From: an uncultured Schlesneria sp.
GTDB lineage: Bacteria > Planctomycetota > Planctomycetia > Planctomycetales > Planctomycetaceae
DNA length: 64,000 nt
Assembly: GCA_903840265.1 (NCBI GenBank)
Contig: CAIMFH010000133.1
Span: 1-64,000, forward strand
Reading direction: 5' to 3'
Part shown: positions 45,930 through 54,497 of the stretch, in pieces
Layout of the letters: each line of letters begins with the position of its first letter
How positions within the stretch are numbered: position 1 is the first letter of the stretch
Notes under the pieces: model-generated
What the model was told of the DNA's origin: nothing
The model's input: the letters and a program-made list of their open reading frames with translations, nothing else
Databases searched by the model: none
Made by a program: the position numbers and the translations under genes

Positions 45930-46009
45930 TTGAACCACGGAATACACGAAAGTCACGGAATGAAGACGAGTCAAATCCTGTTTTTCCTTTCGTGTATTCC
46001 GTGGTTCAA
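45930..46009. repeat. Perfect 23-bp inverted repeat between two operon genes
   Basis: 45930-45952 (core GAACCACGGAATACACGAAA) is the exact reverse complement of 45987-46009, with 34 bases between. It lies in the 165-base gap between the DUF1549/1553 and DUF1501 genes and would form a stable hairpin in their shared transcript. Confidence 0.8.
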
Positions 46010-46026
46010 TCCCATTCTTACTCGCA

Positions 46027-48621
46027 CTACTCGCGATTCATCGCTTCATCCAAATTCAAGATCGCCAGGCAAACGGCCGTCATCGCCGCATGGTCCGTCA
46101 GATCTAATGATTCGTCCCGTTTGGCCGCTCCCACTGACAATAGTGCCTTCGCGGCGTCGGCATCAGCGCGATAGATCGCAGCTTGGCGTTCAAAGGTGCG
46201 ACGCAACACGTGCAGATCCCGCTCCGACAGTGGACGCCCCACAACTTGTCGGAATGCATGGCTCAGACGAGCATCAAGGTCAGGCCGCCCCTTGACGCAG
46301 TGCTCAGCCAAGACTCGTGCTGCTTCGACCCACGTCGGATCATTCAAAGTCGTCAGGGCGTGAAGCGGGGTACTGGTCGCGGCCGAACGGACGCGGCAGG
46401 TTTGACGATTGGAGGCATCGAACATATTCGCGGGAATCACGGTTCGGCGCCAGAACGTGTACAGGCTGCGGCGATACAGGTCGCTGCCGGTCGATTGCGG
46501 ATAAGTGAAGTCGCGTTCCTTGGTAATGGCAAGTGCCTCCCAGACCGCATCGGGCTGGTAGGGATAAACGGGAGCACCGCTGACTCGCAGATCGAGCAGG
46601 CCAGATGCCGACAGTGCCCAGTCTCGCAACAGGATCGATGGCATACGGAAGCGACTGGCGCGAGCATACAATCGGTTCTCGCTGTCTCTAGCCAGCAGTT
46701 CGGGGCTGATGCGGCTGGTCTGACGATACGTTGCACTCATGACAATCGACTTGTGAAGAGCCTTCATGCTCCAGTTTCGTTCGCGAAATTCGACGGCCAG
46801 CCAATCCAATAGCGGACCATGAACGGGATATTCACTTTGAACCCCAAAGTCTTCGGCCGTTTTGACGATCCCGGTTCCGAAGTAGTGCTGCCAGATTCGA
46901 TTGACTTGGACTCGAGCGGTCAGCGGATGCTCAGACATGACCAGCCACTGTGCGAAACCCAGCCGATTCGCCGGAGCACCCGCGGGCAGGGCCGGTAAAA
47001 ACGCTGGTGTCGCAAAGGTCACCTTTTCTTTGGGAGTCAGATACTCGCCACGATCCAAGATCGATGTTTCGCGCGGCCGCTCGTCACTCATAATCATGAC
47101 CCGCGGCAACTTGTCAGCGCGGTACGCCGCCAACCGGTTACGGATCTCGGGTGCCTTCCCTAATACGGGTAGCTTCGCGACCAGTGTCGGCCGAACCTTC
47201 TCATCAAAGTGCTTGCGAAGATCAGACTCGACCTGCTTCTTCTCGGCATCAGTTCGCTCCGCGTCGGGTTTTCGCAAAATCGCGGCAACGGGCTCTGGCA
47301 AGCCTTTGCCTTCGGCAGGCTTTCCGTCAGCGAACAATCCTGTCCGCCAACCTTCGAAGGCCGACGTTGCGATCGGTGCCGCTTCGGCATCAGCCGCCTT
47401 AATCTCTGCTTCCCACTGATCAATCTGCTTCGTGTTTTCTTCGGTCGGAAGTTCCAGCAACGGAGGGGCGACGCGGATCCGGGACGAGAAGTATTGCGGC
47501 GTGCCATTCTCCGGAACGCGGTTGAACGCATCGAGCAGACTGTAGTAATCGCGCTGTGTGATTGGATCGTATTTGTGGTCGTGGCACTGAGCACACGCCA
47601 TCGTCAGTCCCAGCCAGGTCGTGGCCGTGGTGTCGATCCGATCGAACAGATTCACAAACCGTTGCTCTTCGGCGATCGCACCACCTTCGCCATTCAGCAG
47701 ATGGTTTCGATTAAACGCGCTCGCGATCTTCTGATCGGTGGTCGCGTTCGGCAGCAAGTCGCCAGCAATTTGCCAGATCGTGAATTGATCGAATGGCAAG
47801 TCCTGGTTCATCGCTTTCACAACCCAGTCTCGCCAGATCCACTGCCAGGTGTCTCCGTCCTGTTGGAAACCGTTGCTGTCGGCATAGCGAGCCGCATCGA
47901 GCCAAGGCAGCGCCATTCTCTCGCCATAGTGCTGGCTGGCCAGCAATCGGTCGACCAACTTCTCGTAGGCATGCTCGTCCTGATCAGCAACAAACGCATC
48001 CACTTCGGCGGGAGTCGGCGGCAATCCAATCAGGTCAATCGACAACCGCTTGATAAGGGTGGCGCGATCGGCCTCGGGAGATGGACTCAGTTTTTCGCTT
48101 TCGAGCTTGGCGAGTACGAACCGATCAATAGCATTGCGCACCCACTTTGTTTGCTGAACCATCGGCTCCGCGGGTCGCTTTGGTGCGACAAACGCCCAGT
48201 GCGGTTCGTACACGGCCCCGTCTTTGATCCACTGCTCCAGCAGTTTCTTTTGCTCGGCGCTCAGCCTGCGGTTCGATTTTGGAGGCGGCATCAATTGGTC
48301 GGGATCATCGGATAAGACCCGCTCAATCAAAGTGCTCTTCGCCAAGTCCCCAGGAGTAATCGCACCCGCTTTCAATGCAGCATCGCGATCGTCCAACCGC
48401 AATTCGCCCTGCCGCTTGTTCCCATCCTGGCCGTGACAGTAGAAGCAGTTTTCAGACAGGATCGGACGAATCTCTCGATTGAAGTCGATGGACTGAGCGT
48501 CCACGTGCGAACTGCCAATTGAGGCAACCAGCGCGACCGTGGCGCAATACCGAATCAACGGAGTGAAAGGCGTTGGTAAGATAGCAAAGGCGCGAAGTCG
48601 TGGAGGTACACCGGGACGCAT
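46027..48621 (-). CDS. DUF1549/DUF1553 protein with planctomycete cytochrome C domain
   Basis: The 864-residue exported protein has an N-terminal signal region (hydrophobic CATVALVASIG, about 26-36). A PSCyt1-type cytochrome domain follows with the haem motif CFYCH (Cys59, Cys62, His63). The DUF1549 domain (IDRFVLAKLESEKLSPSPEADR, then RLSIDLIGLPPTPAEVDAF) carries a second CxxCH, CAQCHDHKYDP at 343-350. The DUF1553 domain (QWLVMSEHPLTARVQVNRIWQHYFG) ends with HALTTLNDPTWVEAARVLAE. The partner DUF1501 gene follows. Two haem motifs suggest electron transfer coupled to an exported enzyme; the substrate is unknown. No good ribosome-binding site precedes the ATG. Confidence 0.93.
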   Translation of the reverse strand: MRPGVPPRLRAFAILPTPFTPLIRYCATVALVASIGSSHVDAQSIDFNREIRPILSENCFYCHGQDGNKRQGELRLDDRDAALKAGAITPGDLAKSTLIERVLSDDPDQLMPPPKSNRRLSAEQKKLLEQWIKDGAVYEPHWAFVAPKRPAEPMVQQTKWVRNAIDRFVLAKLESEKLSPSPEADRATLIKRLSIDLIGLPPTPAEVDAFVADQDEHAYEKLVDRLLASQHYGERMALPWLDAARYADSNGFQQDGDTWQWIWRDWVVKAMNQDLPFDQFTIWQIAGDLLPNATTDQKIASAFNRNHLLNGEGGAIAEEQRFVNLFDRIDTTATTWLGLTMACAQCHDHKYDPITQRDYYSLLDAFNRVPENGTPQYFSSRIRVAPPLLELPTEENTKQIDQWEAEIKAADAEAAPIATSAFEGWRTGLFADGKPAEGKGLPEPVAAILRKPDAERTDAEKKQVESDLRKHFDEKVRPTLVAKLPVLGKAPEIRNRLAAYRADKLPRVMIMSDERPRETSILDRGEYLTPKEKVTFATPAFLPALPAGAPANRLGFAQWLVMSEHPLTARVQVNRIWQHYFGTGIVKTAEDFGVQSEYPVHGPLLDWLAVEFRERNWSMKALHKSIVMSATYRQTSRISPELLARDSENRLYARASRFRMPSILLRDWALSASGLLDLRVSGAPVYPYQPDAVWEALAITKERDFTYPQSTGSDLYRRSLYTFWRRTVIPANMFDASNRQTCRVRSAATSTPLHALTTLNDPTWVEAARVLAEHCVKGRPDLDARLSHAFRQVVGRPLSERDLHVLRRTFERQAAIYRADADAAKALLSVGAAKRDESLDLTDHAAMTAVCLAILNLDEAMNRE

Positions 48622-48831
48622 CGATGGAGGATCTCACGAAGGCAGGCAGGTCGGCAGATTCATGATCGCAAAAGCGATTGTATCACAAATCAAGAATACC
48701 TGATGCTCGATGCGAGGCTAGTCCTCTGTGCGATTATTCTCGCGATTCCCGCCCGAAAACTAAACGGGGCCAAAATCACGCGGATGGCGTGTATTTTGCC
48801 CTGTTCGCTTCCGCCGAACGGTCGCGAAGGG

Positions 48832-49866
48832 CTACTCCCGCATAATCCCTTCCCACAGGGCGCGCAGCGGCAGGAAAAAGAGCAGTGCGTACATCAAAGC
48901 GAATCCGCCACCGATCACCAGCGTGAAAACGGCTGGCAACCAGACTCGCAGAACTTGCGATTGTCGCAGAGCCTGTCGGCGGAACGAATCGCGCAACAGC
49001 CCGAGCGATTTCACGAACGTCCCCTGTTTCGCGCCGGTCGACAGCATCCAACGCATCATCGGCGGCAAGGCCGCGGCATTGACGATGGTGTCCTCAAACG
49101 GAACACCCCGTTCGAGGTCGCGGCAGACATCGTCTGCCAATCGTTTTAGCTTTCGGTCACCAGTCGCATCGGCAGCGCGGCGAAAGGACGGGCCGGTCGG
49201 CAGCCCTTGGGCGATCTGGATCTGCAACAGGTCAGCAAACTGGGCTCGCGCAAGAATCTGACCCATCGTGAACGACCGAAAAAGTCCCCGACGACGCAAC
49301 CAGAGTCGCGAGACAAGTACAATTGCGAAGGCGACGAGCGGAACGATCCAGCACCAGACGGACGAAGTATCGCGGATGAGCTGCAATGTTCGAAACGTCA
49401 CGTCGTCACCGAAGCCGAAGTCCTCAGCGGTCCGAATATACCTGGGAACCACTGCCGAGATGAAAAAGCCAAACAACGCGTATCCCAACAGGCAAACTAC
49501 GATGGGATAGACCAAGGCCAACCGCAGTTGGCGACGGGTCTCGTCCAGAACCTCGGCCGATTTGGCGACCGCCTCCAGAACTTCGGGAACTCGACCCGAT
49601 TGCAGTCCCGCATCGATCACCGCACTGTAAACGGGTGACACCGGCAGACCTTCCAATTGGAAGGCCCTCGTCGCCGACTCGCCCTGGTTCAGTCGATCGG
49701 CGATGCGATCCGCCAGGCGACCCAGTCGCGACGGCATTCCACCTGCAAATGTGCGTAGCCCAAGCTCCAGCGGAACGCCGGCTCTCACCAGCGCCGCGAT
49801 CTCTCGATTGATCGCAATCAAGTCTTGCAGGCGGATCGTGACGGCGCGAATGGCAGGTGTGTCCAT
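48832..49866 (-). CDS. gspF: Type II secretion/type IV pilus inner-membrane protein GspF-like
   Basis: The 344-residue protein has the duplicated T2SSF fold. A first helical cytoplasmic domain (about 15-110, LVRAGVPLELGLRTFA and AGLQSGRVPEVLEAV) leads into a membrane hairpin region at about 117-190. A second copy (FADLLQIQIAQGLPTGPSFRRAA and STGAKQGTFVKSLGLL) ends in a final membrane segment (LPAVFTLVIGGGFALMYALLFF). GspF couples the ATPase to pilin movement. It follows the gspE-like gene by 29 bases. No pseudopilin or secretin genes are in the window. Confidence 0.87.
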   Translation of the reverse strand: MDTPAIRAVTIRLQDLIAINREIAALVRAGVPLELGLRTFAGGMPSRLGRLADRIADRLNQGESATRAFQLEGLPVSPVYSAVIDAGLQSGRVPEVLEAVAKSAEVLDETRRQLRLALVYPIVVCLLGYALFGFFISAVVPRYIRTAEDFGFGDDVTFRTLQLIRDTSSVWCWIVPLVAFAIVLVSRLWLRRRGLFRSFTMGQILARAQFADLLQIQIAQGLPTGPSFRRAADATGDRKLKRLADDVCRDLERGVPFEDTIVNAAALPPMMRWMLSTGAKQGTFVKSLGLLRDSFRRQALRQSQVLRVWLPAVFTLVIGGGFALMYALLFFLPLRALWEGIMRE

Positions 49867-49895
49867 GTCTCTTTCAATCTTCCTGTCAGTTGAAC

Positions 49896-51167
49896 CTAGA
49901 CTCCAACACCATGCCCCGAGCCGTCTCGGAAACCAAGCACACGTCGAGCTTCCGCCGGACTGGTACGCCCCGCCTCAATCGCCTGAATTGCTCTTTGGCT
50001 GATACTCAGCATCCCCGCGGCCGTTGCCAACGCAGTCAATTCCGTGGTGTCGGCGCGGGTCACAATCGCACGACCGACCGCCGCATCGTTGGGAACCAGC
50101 AACTCGGCGAGCAGTAGTCGTCCCCGATATCCTGTCGAATTGCAACCGGCACAGCCAATCGGAATGCGGACTCGCTGAACCGGATAGCCAAGACGATGCA
50201 CGTCGTCTTCGGTCCATTGAGCACAGTCACACAGTTCACGAAATAGACGCTGGCAGAGAATCCCCAACAAACCCGCTCGCAGTTGATACGGTTCGATCCC
50301 CATGTCTCCCAATCGGCAGATCGCTTCGGCAGCGCTACCCGCATGGAAGGTTGTCAACACGAGATGTCCTGTCAAACAGGCCTGAAACACCGTTTCGGCG
50401 GTCTCTCGGTCACGAATCTCACCGACCAGGATGGCATCGGGATCTTGCCGCAACAGCGAGCGAAGTCCCAACACATAGTCAAAGCCCGCCGCGCGATTCA
50501 CCTGCGATTGAGAAATGCCTCCCAGGACGGACTCGATCGGATCTTCCAGCGTCACCACGCTTTTACCGGATCCCACCTGTCGCTGGAGTTCGCGCAAGCA
50601 AGCATAAGCCGTGGTCGTTTTTCCGCTCCCCGCCGGTCCCGTAATGATCAACGTCCCGGCGGTCTCGAGCAGAAGTTCAAGCAACCGCTGCTGCAGATCG
50701 GCGGGAAGACCCAGATCGGATGGCCACTGAAACCGGCCACTTCCCGCAAACACTCTGACGACGGATTTTTCGCCATACAAAGTCGGAAACGTGCTGAGCC
50801 GCATTTCCATGTCATGTGTGTCGTCGCGTAATCGGCCTTCTTGCGGAACATCCGTCCGGTACGTCAGCAAGTCCGCCAGAACCTTCAACCGAGCCGCCAC
50901 GTTCGCCGACAACCGTTGAGGAACCGTCGCAATCGGCTGCAGCACGCCATCGACACGCCAGGCCACAATCAGGTCCGACTCGGTCGGCGTAAAGTGGACA
51001 TCGCTGGCGCGAGCGTCGCACGCGAGTTGCAGAATGGCAGCAATCACATCGCCGACATAAGTCGGCTGACCCAGGTCCAACAGCGACAGTCGCGCCGCGA
51101 CCAGGTCCACCAACCCTCGCGCGGGCGGCGGTGCGTTTGCCGATTCCAAAGTCCCCTTCGGCGCCAT
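49896..51167 (-). CDS. gspE: Type II secretion/pilus assembly ATPase GspE-like
   Basis: The start at 51167 (MAPKGTLES) gives 423 residues, short for GspE/PilB because the N-terminal N1 domain is missing. An upstream ATG at 51254 would add 29 residues; neither has a ribosome-binding site. The ATPase core is complete: N2-like SDVHFTPTESDLIVAWRVDG, Walker A TGPAGSGKTTTAYACL, an Asp-box-like TLEDPIESVLGGISQSQVN, Walker B DPDAILVGEIRDRETAE and the His-box TTFHAG. The zinc region is reduced to CDC and GCAGC, so metal binding is doubtful. It powers pilin-like assembly with the GspF-like partner. Confidence 0.88.
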   Translation of the reverse strand: MAPKGTLESANAPPPARGLVDLVAARLSLLDLGQPTYVGDVIAAILQLACDARASDVHFTPTESDLIVAWRVDGVLQPIATVPQRLSANVAARLKVLADLLTYRTDVPQEGRLRDDTHDMEMRLSTFPTLYGEKSVVRVFAGSGRFQWPSDLGLPADLQQRLLELLLETAGTLIITGPAGSGKTTTAYACLRELQRQVGSGKSVVTLEDPIESVLGGISQSQVNRAAGFDYVLGLRSLLRQDPDAILVGEIRDRETAETVFQACLTGHLVLTTFHAGSAAEAICRLGDMGIEPYQLRAGLLGILCQRLFRELCDCAQWTEDDVHRLGYPVQRVRIPIGCAGCNSTGYRGRLLLAELLVPNDAAVGRAIVTRADTTELTALATAAGMLSISQRAIQAIEAGRTSPAEARRVLGFRDGSGHGVGV

Positions 51168-51516
51168 TAGATTTTCGCGTTCTGTTGGGGCATAAACTGA
51201 CGGAAGTGCTAACCGACGAAGTGTAAAGCGAATGCCGAACGACCTCGCGATCATATCGATCCGAAGTCGAGCCCGAAATGCGCCGTTAACCGGAGCTAAC
51301 GCAGACGGTCACTTTTGGATCACGCCTTTGACATCAATTTCAAAGATTCTTCGGAGACCAATCGACGAAAGTCCATGACATTGGCACGTGTCAAGCCAGT
51401 TAACCGAAGCGGCACCCAGCCACACGGTTTTGACAGCTAGCGGACCTAGGCGTGACCCCGAAAACGCAATACACTTCCGCGTCCGTTTTTATCCGTCATA
51501 CCGAGGAGATGGTTTG
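51168..51516. other. Divergent intergenic region
   Basis: These 349 bases separate gspE (minus) from the cyanophycinase-like gene (plus) and must hold their promoters. No promoter pair, repeat or small gene could be assigned. Confidence 0.5.
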
Positions 51517-52344
51517 ATGTGGTCATTGCTGATTACTGCAGCTTTGTTGGGTGACCCGACGAGTTCTCAATCTGTTTCACCACCCGCCAAGGGACAGCTT
51601 GTCGCGGTGGGTGGTGGGACGAATTTGATTCGCGTTGTCGAACGTACGCTTCAAATGGCCGGTGGCAAATCGGCCAAAGTCGCCGTCATTGCCGAAGCCA
51701 ATCCCGAGAACGGTCCTGGTTCCGTCTCCGTCTGGAAAAAGGCGGGGGCTGCTCAGGTGTCGCTCGTGAATCCGCGCGATCCCGCCGCAGCCGTGAAGAT
51801 GATTCAAGAGGCCTCCTTGATCTGGATGCCCGGCGGCCTGCAAGGGGTCTTCATGAACTCCATTGAAGGGACCGGCATCGTCGAAGCAATTCGCAAGCGA
51901 TACCGCGAAGGAGCGATCGTCGGAGGAACCAGCGCCGGTGCGGCCGTGATGTCTCAAAAGATGATCGGCGGCCGTTCGGACCTCGATAGCCTGCGAGCCG
52001 GCTCGACACCCTTTCTGATGGACGGACTAGCCCTCTGGCCGGAAGTGATCGTCGATCAGCACTTCCTGCAAAAAGGTCGCTTCAACCGATTAGCCCTGGC
52101 CGTGATGGACTATCCGGAATTGATCGGGATCGGGATCGACGAAGAGACCGCGGTGTTCGTGCATGGTCGCGAATTCGAAGTCGTCGGCAATGGCAACGTC
52201 ACCGTGATCGATGCCAGGAAATCACGCATCGAAAAGATGGTGAAGGGAGAACCCGCCGGGGCACGCAATCTGAAGATTCATGTCCTGCGAGAAGGCATGA
52301 AGTACCAGTTTGACGACGGAACACTCGCTTCTGGCACGCCATAG
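51517..52344 (+). CDS. Exported cyanophycinase-like serine peptidase (family S51)
   Basis: The ATG at 51517 follows GGAG by nine bases and gives 275 residues with a short N-terminal hydrophobic stretch (MWSLLITAALLG) that may be a signal. An extension of 43 residues upstream is rejected. The core resembles cyanophycinase and peptidase E: LVAVGGGTN, IWMPGGLQGVF, the nucleophile motif GGTSAGAAVMS with Ser139, VIVDQHFLQKGRFNRL and GIGIDEETAVFVHG. Cyanophycinase cleaves the Asp-Arg storage polymer to dipeptides. No cyanophycin synthetase is nearby, so it may instead be a scavenging peptidase. Confidence 0.87.
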   Translation: MWSLLITAALLGDPTSSQSVSPPAKGQLVAVGGGTNLIRVVERTLQMAGGKSAKVAVIAEANPENGPGSVSVWKKAGAAQVSLVNPRDPAAAVKMIQEASLIWMPGGLQGVFMNSIEGTGIVEAIRKRYREGAIVGGTSAGAAVMSQKMIGGRSDLDSLRAGSTPFLMDGLALWPEVIVDQHFLQKGRFNRLALAVMDYPELIGIGIDEETAVFVHGREFEVVGNGNVTVIDARKSRIEKMVKGEPAGARNLKIHVLREGMKYQFDDGTLASGTP

Positions 52345-52374
52345 GTGACTGCGCAATAAGGCTGCGACTGGTAT

Positions 52375-52459
52375 TTGGGAGGGCGAGGCTCCCGCCGAGC
52401 CGCGCATGTCGATGGACTCACAATAACATTGCGGCTCGGCAGGAGTCTCTCCCTCCCAA
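52375..52459. repeat. Palindromic repeat, copy near the cfa gene
   Basis: Left arm 52375-52405 and right arm 52431-52459 pair with a few mismatches and share their sequence with the repeats at 1-27 and 12777-12862. The loop (ATGTCGATGGACTCACAATA) is the reverse complement of that of the 12.8-kb copy. Confidence 0.8.
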
Positions 52460-52466
52460 CGGACAT

Positions 52467-52509
52467 GAAAAAAAGCCGAGCGAGAATGTTCTCGCTCGGC
52501 TTTTTTTTT
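52467..52509. terminator. Bidirectional rho-independent terminator
   Basis: AGCCGAGCGAGA (52474-52485) pairs with TCTCGCTCGGCT around a short loop, flanked by seven A on the left and nine T on the right. It can end both the peptidase gene and the convergent cfa-like gene. Confidence 0.93.
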
Positions 52510-52518
52510 ACTGCGAGC

Positions 52519-53856
52519 TCAACCCGCTCGACGGTACAGATCCTCACGCGTCGGAGGCAATTCCGCTCGACCCTTCGCCGAGTGCTTGCTGGCGACGACC
52601 TGGAAGATGCGCAGCGCGCCGTCGTTGAACGTGAACGACACCCCGGCCAGATAAGCCAGCCACAGCCGATAGCGCTCCGGTCCCACCATCGCGATCGCTT
52701 CGTCTTTACGAGCTTCCAGACGCTGGCACCAGAATCGAGTCGTCTGGGCATAGTGTTCGCGCCAATTTTCCACGTCGTGAACTTCAAAGCGACAGGCTTC
52801 CAGCGATTCGCACGTATGACCGATATGGTCCAGTTCGCCACCCGGGAAAATGTACTTGGCGATCAGGCGATGCTCGGGGCGCATCTGAGCGAACCGTCGC
52901 TTGTTGTGCTTGGCTCGTCGAGTGATCCCGTGATTCAGCAGCACGCCGCGATCACGCAGCAGCGAATAAATCTTGCCGAAGTACGTCGGATAGTTCGCAA
53001 TCCCAACATGCTCGTACATTCCGATGCTGGAGATCTTGTCGTAGGTTCCATCGAGCGTCGCGTAGTCTCGCAGTTCGACCGTCACCTGGCCTTCCAGACC
53101 CAGTCGGCGAACCTTCTCGGTCGTGAAGTCGAATTGAGTCTGCGACAGCGTGACGCCGTGAGCTTTCACACCATAGTTCTTCGCAGCGTGACAGATCAGG
53201 CCGCCCCAACCGCAGCCAATATCCAGCATCTTTTCGCCGGGCTGCAATCGCAGCTTGCGACAGATCATCTCCAGCTTGTCACGCTGAGCTTGTTCCAGCG
53301 AGTTGCCCCAGTCGGTGAAGTAACCGCAGGAATACTGCATCTCGGGATCAAGGAACAGTTGATAAAACTCGTTCCCCAGATCGTAGTGGAATTGAATGTA
53401 GTCTTTGTTGTCTCGGGCGACGTGACCGCGGCCGATGGCGTCCCCGGCATAGGCATGTTTCGTCTCAGGCTTCTCAGCCGGAGCGACCAGAAACGGCAGC
53501 GCATTGCGGAACAGCAGGCTCTTGCGAATCTGCTTCAGGCGCGAGCGGGATTTATCGACACGGATCGCCGCGCCAAATTCCATCAGATCGCCACCATGAA
53601 ACTCGATGTTTCCCGTCGCGTACTGACGCAGCAGGTTATCGGGCGTGGGACGACGCAGCAGAGCCCCGATGACGCCCGGCCCCTTGATCGAGATCGCCAA
53701 TCCTGGGGTGACTTCGCTCCCCATCGGGATGACCGAGCCATCCCAGAGCTTAATCGAAAATTTGGCGTTCAACAGTTCGGCCACATGTTCCAGAACCGTT
53801 TTCGCCGCCTTGAGTTGCTTCGCGTCGGAGGTGAGGAAGGACAATCGAGTCAACAC
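52519..53856 (-). CDS. cfa: Cyclopropane-fatty-acyl-phospholipid synthase family methyltransferase
   Basis: The GTG at 53856 is chosen because GGAGG stands nine bases upstream; the longer frame opens with a TTG and an odd Arg run. The 445-residue product has the N-terminal CFA domain. The SAM-binding domain follows, with HYDLGNEFYQLFLDPEMQYSCGYF, motif I MLDIGCGWGGLICHAA, SSIGMYEHVGIANYPTYF and a C-terminal IFPGGELDHIG. Such enzymes methylenate double bonds of unsaturated phospholipid acyl chains using SAM; homologues make other methyl-branched lipids. A link with the ole genes about 40 kb away is not implied. Confidence 0.92.
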   Translation of the reverse strand: MLTRLSFLTSDAKQLKAAKTVLEHVAELLNAKFSIKLWDGSVIPMGSEVTPGLAISIKGPGVIGALLRRPTPDNLLRQYATGNIEFHGGDLMEFGAAIRVDKSRSRLKQIRKSLLFRNALPFLVAPAEKPETKHAYAGDAIGRGHVARDNKDYIQFHYDLGNEFYQLFLDPEMQYSCGYFTDWGNSLEQAQRDKLEMICRKLRLQPGEKMLDIGCGWGGLICHAAKNYGVKAHGVTLSQTQFDFTTEKVRRLGLEGQVTVELRDYATLDGTYDKISSIGMYEHVGIANYPTYFGKIYSLLRDRGVLLNHGITRRAKHNKRRFAQMRPEHRLIAKYIFPGGELDHIGHTCESLEACRFEVHDVENWREHYAQTTRFWCQRLEARKDEAIAMVGPERYRLWLAYLAGVSFTFNDGALRIFQVVASKHSAKGRAELPPTREDLYRRAG

Positions 53857-54112
53857 GGGTACTAACCTCCGTCGCCTGAAAAGTAGAGGCAGCGGATTCA
53901 ACTTCCCGCTGCAAACCGGCGGGAAGTTATCAGAAATTCAAAAAACCTCACAAGATGAATCCTCCGGCGCGAAATTTGTGGGACTCGCCAGCGTCCTCAT
54001 TAGGGTGCGTGCAGTCTTCGAAACGCACCACGTTCGTGACTCGACACCGACTATCGCGTCACGAACCTTCGTGGCTACGGAACTCCGGAAACAAGCCACG
54101 TCGCCTTGATTG
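53857..54112. other. Intergenic region upstream of cfa
   Basis: This stretch holds the cfa ribosome-binding site (53866-53870, minus strand). Apart from that, no gene or repeat was seen. Confidence 0.5.
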
Positions 54113-54412
54113 TTAGGTGCTAACGGCCGCATTACCAGGATTTCGGTAGATGAGGTCATCGACGCCAACCACAAACAGGCACTCTGCTCCGATCAACTCG
54201 TTTCTTGTCACCTTGCCGGTTACATCAACCATGGCGCAGCGAAGAGTAACCATTTGGCTGTCTGTCCTCGCACGGTCCAGACGCGCTCGGACTGTCGAGT
54301 CGCTGGTTCGAATCTCGGCCCAGATTGCCGAGAAACCGCCTTCACGTGGAGAGCAGGTCTCGCCGGTGGCGACATGGACAGAGATTGCATCGACAACTGT
54401 GATTTCGGGCAT
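54113..54412 (-). CDS. Hypothetical protein of 99 residues
   Basis: The frame begins MPEITVVDAISVHVATGET and has balanced, protein-like composition with several beta-strand-like stretches (MVTLRCAMVDVTGKVTRNEL, CLFVVGVDDLIY). GGA lies about ten bases before the ATG. An overlapping plus-strand frame (54150-54479) has the Ser/Thr/Arg-rich look of a shadow. No signal peptide, motif or family was recognised. It lies 85 bases from the stop of the ankyrin protein gene on the same strand, possibly in one transcript. Confidence 0.5.
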   Translation of the reverse strand: MPEITVVDAISVHVATGETCSPREGGFSAIWAEIRTSDSTVRARLDRARTDSQMVTLRCAMVDVTGKVTRNELIGAECLFVVGVDDLIYRNPGNAAVST

Positions 54413-54497
54413 TGATAGTTCCAGGACGCCGAATGCTTACGTGAATAGGCTGCGATCAACGACGGCTTCTGGATCGTGATTCAGCTGTCAGCAGCCC

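Noticed and set aside
52375-53865. Plus-strand frame of 496 codons
   Set aside because: It is antisense to the cfa-like gene, whose motifs and ribosome-binding site are clear, and it begins inside a palindromic repeat and terminator.
54150-54479. Plus-strand frame of 109 codons
   Set aside because: The opposite frame at 54113-54412 has better composition and a modest ribosome-binding site.
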